Source: Burkholderiaceae bacterium (GTDB lineage: Bacteria; Pseudomonadota; Gammaproteobacteria; Burkholderiales; Burkholderiaceae). From it: a stretch of DNA of 32,054 nt. Below are positions 31,592-32,054 of the stretch, piece by piece. The stretch is from the NCBI GenBank assembly GCA_947448305.1, contig CANFME010000017.1, forward strand, positions 1-32,054, in the 5' to 3' direction. The notes under the pieces are model-generated. The model searched no databases and was not told where the DNA came from. It saw only the letters and a program-made list of their open reading frames with translations. The position numbers were made by a program, and so were the translations under genes. The stretch's first letter is position 1. Every line of letters begins with the position of its first letter.

Positions 31592-32054
31592 ATGAGACTT
31601 AACAATTTATTCAAAAATCCAGTGATTCGAGAATCCTTCAATGATATGTTGGGTCCATCGATTGGAATTTTTACTTGGTCGATTGTTTTAAATCTTGCCA
31701 TTATCAAAACTGGGATTGCCGTTTTGGACACCATTGTTATGTCTTTGAGTGTTTATGCGGGCTCAGCCCAACTGGCATCCATACCGCTGATGAATGGCAA
31801 CTTTCCAATTTGGATTATTTTTTTTACAACAGTGGTAATTAACTCCCGTTTTATTGTTTACAGTGCTGCTATTGCCCCCCACTTTAAAGACTTATCTTTT
31901 TTTCACCGAGCGATTTTGGGTTATTTAAATGGTGATATTTCCTTTGCCATCTTTACTAGAAAATATCCAACTGCAACAACAACCGCTCCCAAGAAAGAGG
32001 TTTATCAGTATTTTTTAGGGACGGCTGCAATGAACTGGATTGTATGGCAATTCG
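31592..32054 (+). CDS. azlC: AzlC family permease, N-terminal part
   Basis: The first 154 codons of a gene cut by the right edge of the window, starting at ATG 31592-31594. The protein is MRLNNLFKNPVIRESF followed by hydrophobic helices and the family segment VYAGSAQLASIPLM (about residues 55-68), then VINSRFIVYSAAI and NGDISFAIF. AzlC with the small AzlD forms an exporter of branched-chain amino acids and their analogues (BrnFE in Corynebacterium). An azlD gene would be expected just past the window. No marked Shine-Dalgarno is seen; translation starts soon after the predicted transcription start. Confidence 0.88.
   Translation, partial: MRLNNLFKNPVIRESFNDMLGPSIGIFTWSIVLNLAIIKTGIAVLDTIVMSLSVYAGSAQLASIPLMNGNFPIWIIFFTTVVINSRFIVYSAAIAPHFKDLSFFHRAILGYLNGDISFAIFTRKYPTATTTAPKKEVYQYFLGTAAMNWIVWQF

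Noticed and set aside
1..32054. tRNA genes, CRISPR arrays, insertion sequences
   Set aside because: No cloverleaf-like segment, no regularly spaced repeats and no transposase-like ORF was seen.

Overview
The window is an AT-rich bacterial chromosome segment whose gene order and protein types point to a low-GC betaproteobacterium of the Burkholderiaceae, most likely Polynucleobacter or a close relative. The clues are surE-pcm-nlpD, recR-ybaB-dnaX beside a small bacterial SRP RNA gene, AddAB-type recombination genes next to trxA-rho-rpmE (type B L31), and several Bug/TctC solute-binding proteins. This assignment is inference; there is no rRNA in the window.

Layout. 1-5360 (minus strand) is housekeeping: a DnaQ-like exonuclease (cut by the window edge), an NlpD-like lipoprotein, Pcm and SurE, then the RecR-YbaB-DnaX replication/repair operon. 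dnaX carries a run of nine A on its coding strand with stops just behind it in both other frames, so it may make a short gamma form as well as tau. The SRP RNA gene lies divergently at about 5400-5497.

5630-11784 (minus strand) is the most unusual block: six tightly packed genes encoding two exported caspase-like (C14) proteases, one with nine Sel1-like repeats and one with a C-terminal DUF4384-like domain, plus a secreted beta-rich protein, a zinc-ribbon multi-pass membrane protein, an outer-membrane-type lipoprotein and a peptidoglycan-binding OmpA-domain protein. Nearly all are predicted to be exported or membrane bound, which suggests a cell-envelope protease complex. I do not recognise it as a described system.

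12042-18489 (minus) holds addA and addB, the two subunits of a double-strand-break resection helicase-nuclease. 18637-24214 (plus) holds trxA, a 364-base gap with a stem-loop and a C-rich, G-poor rho leader, then rho, rpmE, a GT39-type membrane glycosyltransferase and a MATE exporter.

24246-32054 is a metabolic and transport region. A divergent pair of operons is read from 25815-26072: leftward a 35-residue small ORF, a VOC-family protein and a Bug binding protein; rightward a beta-propeller (LVIVD-type) protein, a G3E/CobW metallochaperone GTPase and a Tat-exported dienelactone-hydrolase-like enzyme. A palindrome lies over the likely rightward promoter. A second Bug protein is paired with a YeeE/TsuA-type sulfur transporter, and the window ends inside an AzlC-family permease. 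No tRNA, 16S/23S rRNA, insertion sequence, integrase or CRISPR array was seen.
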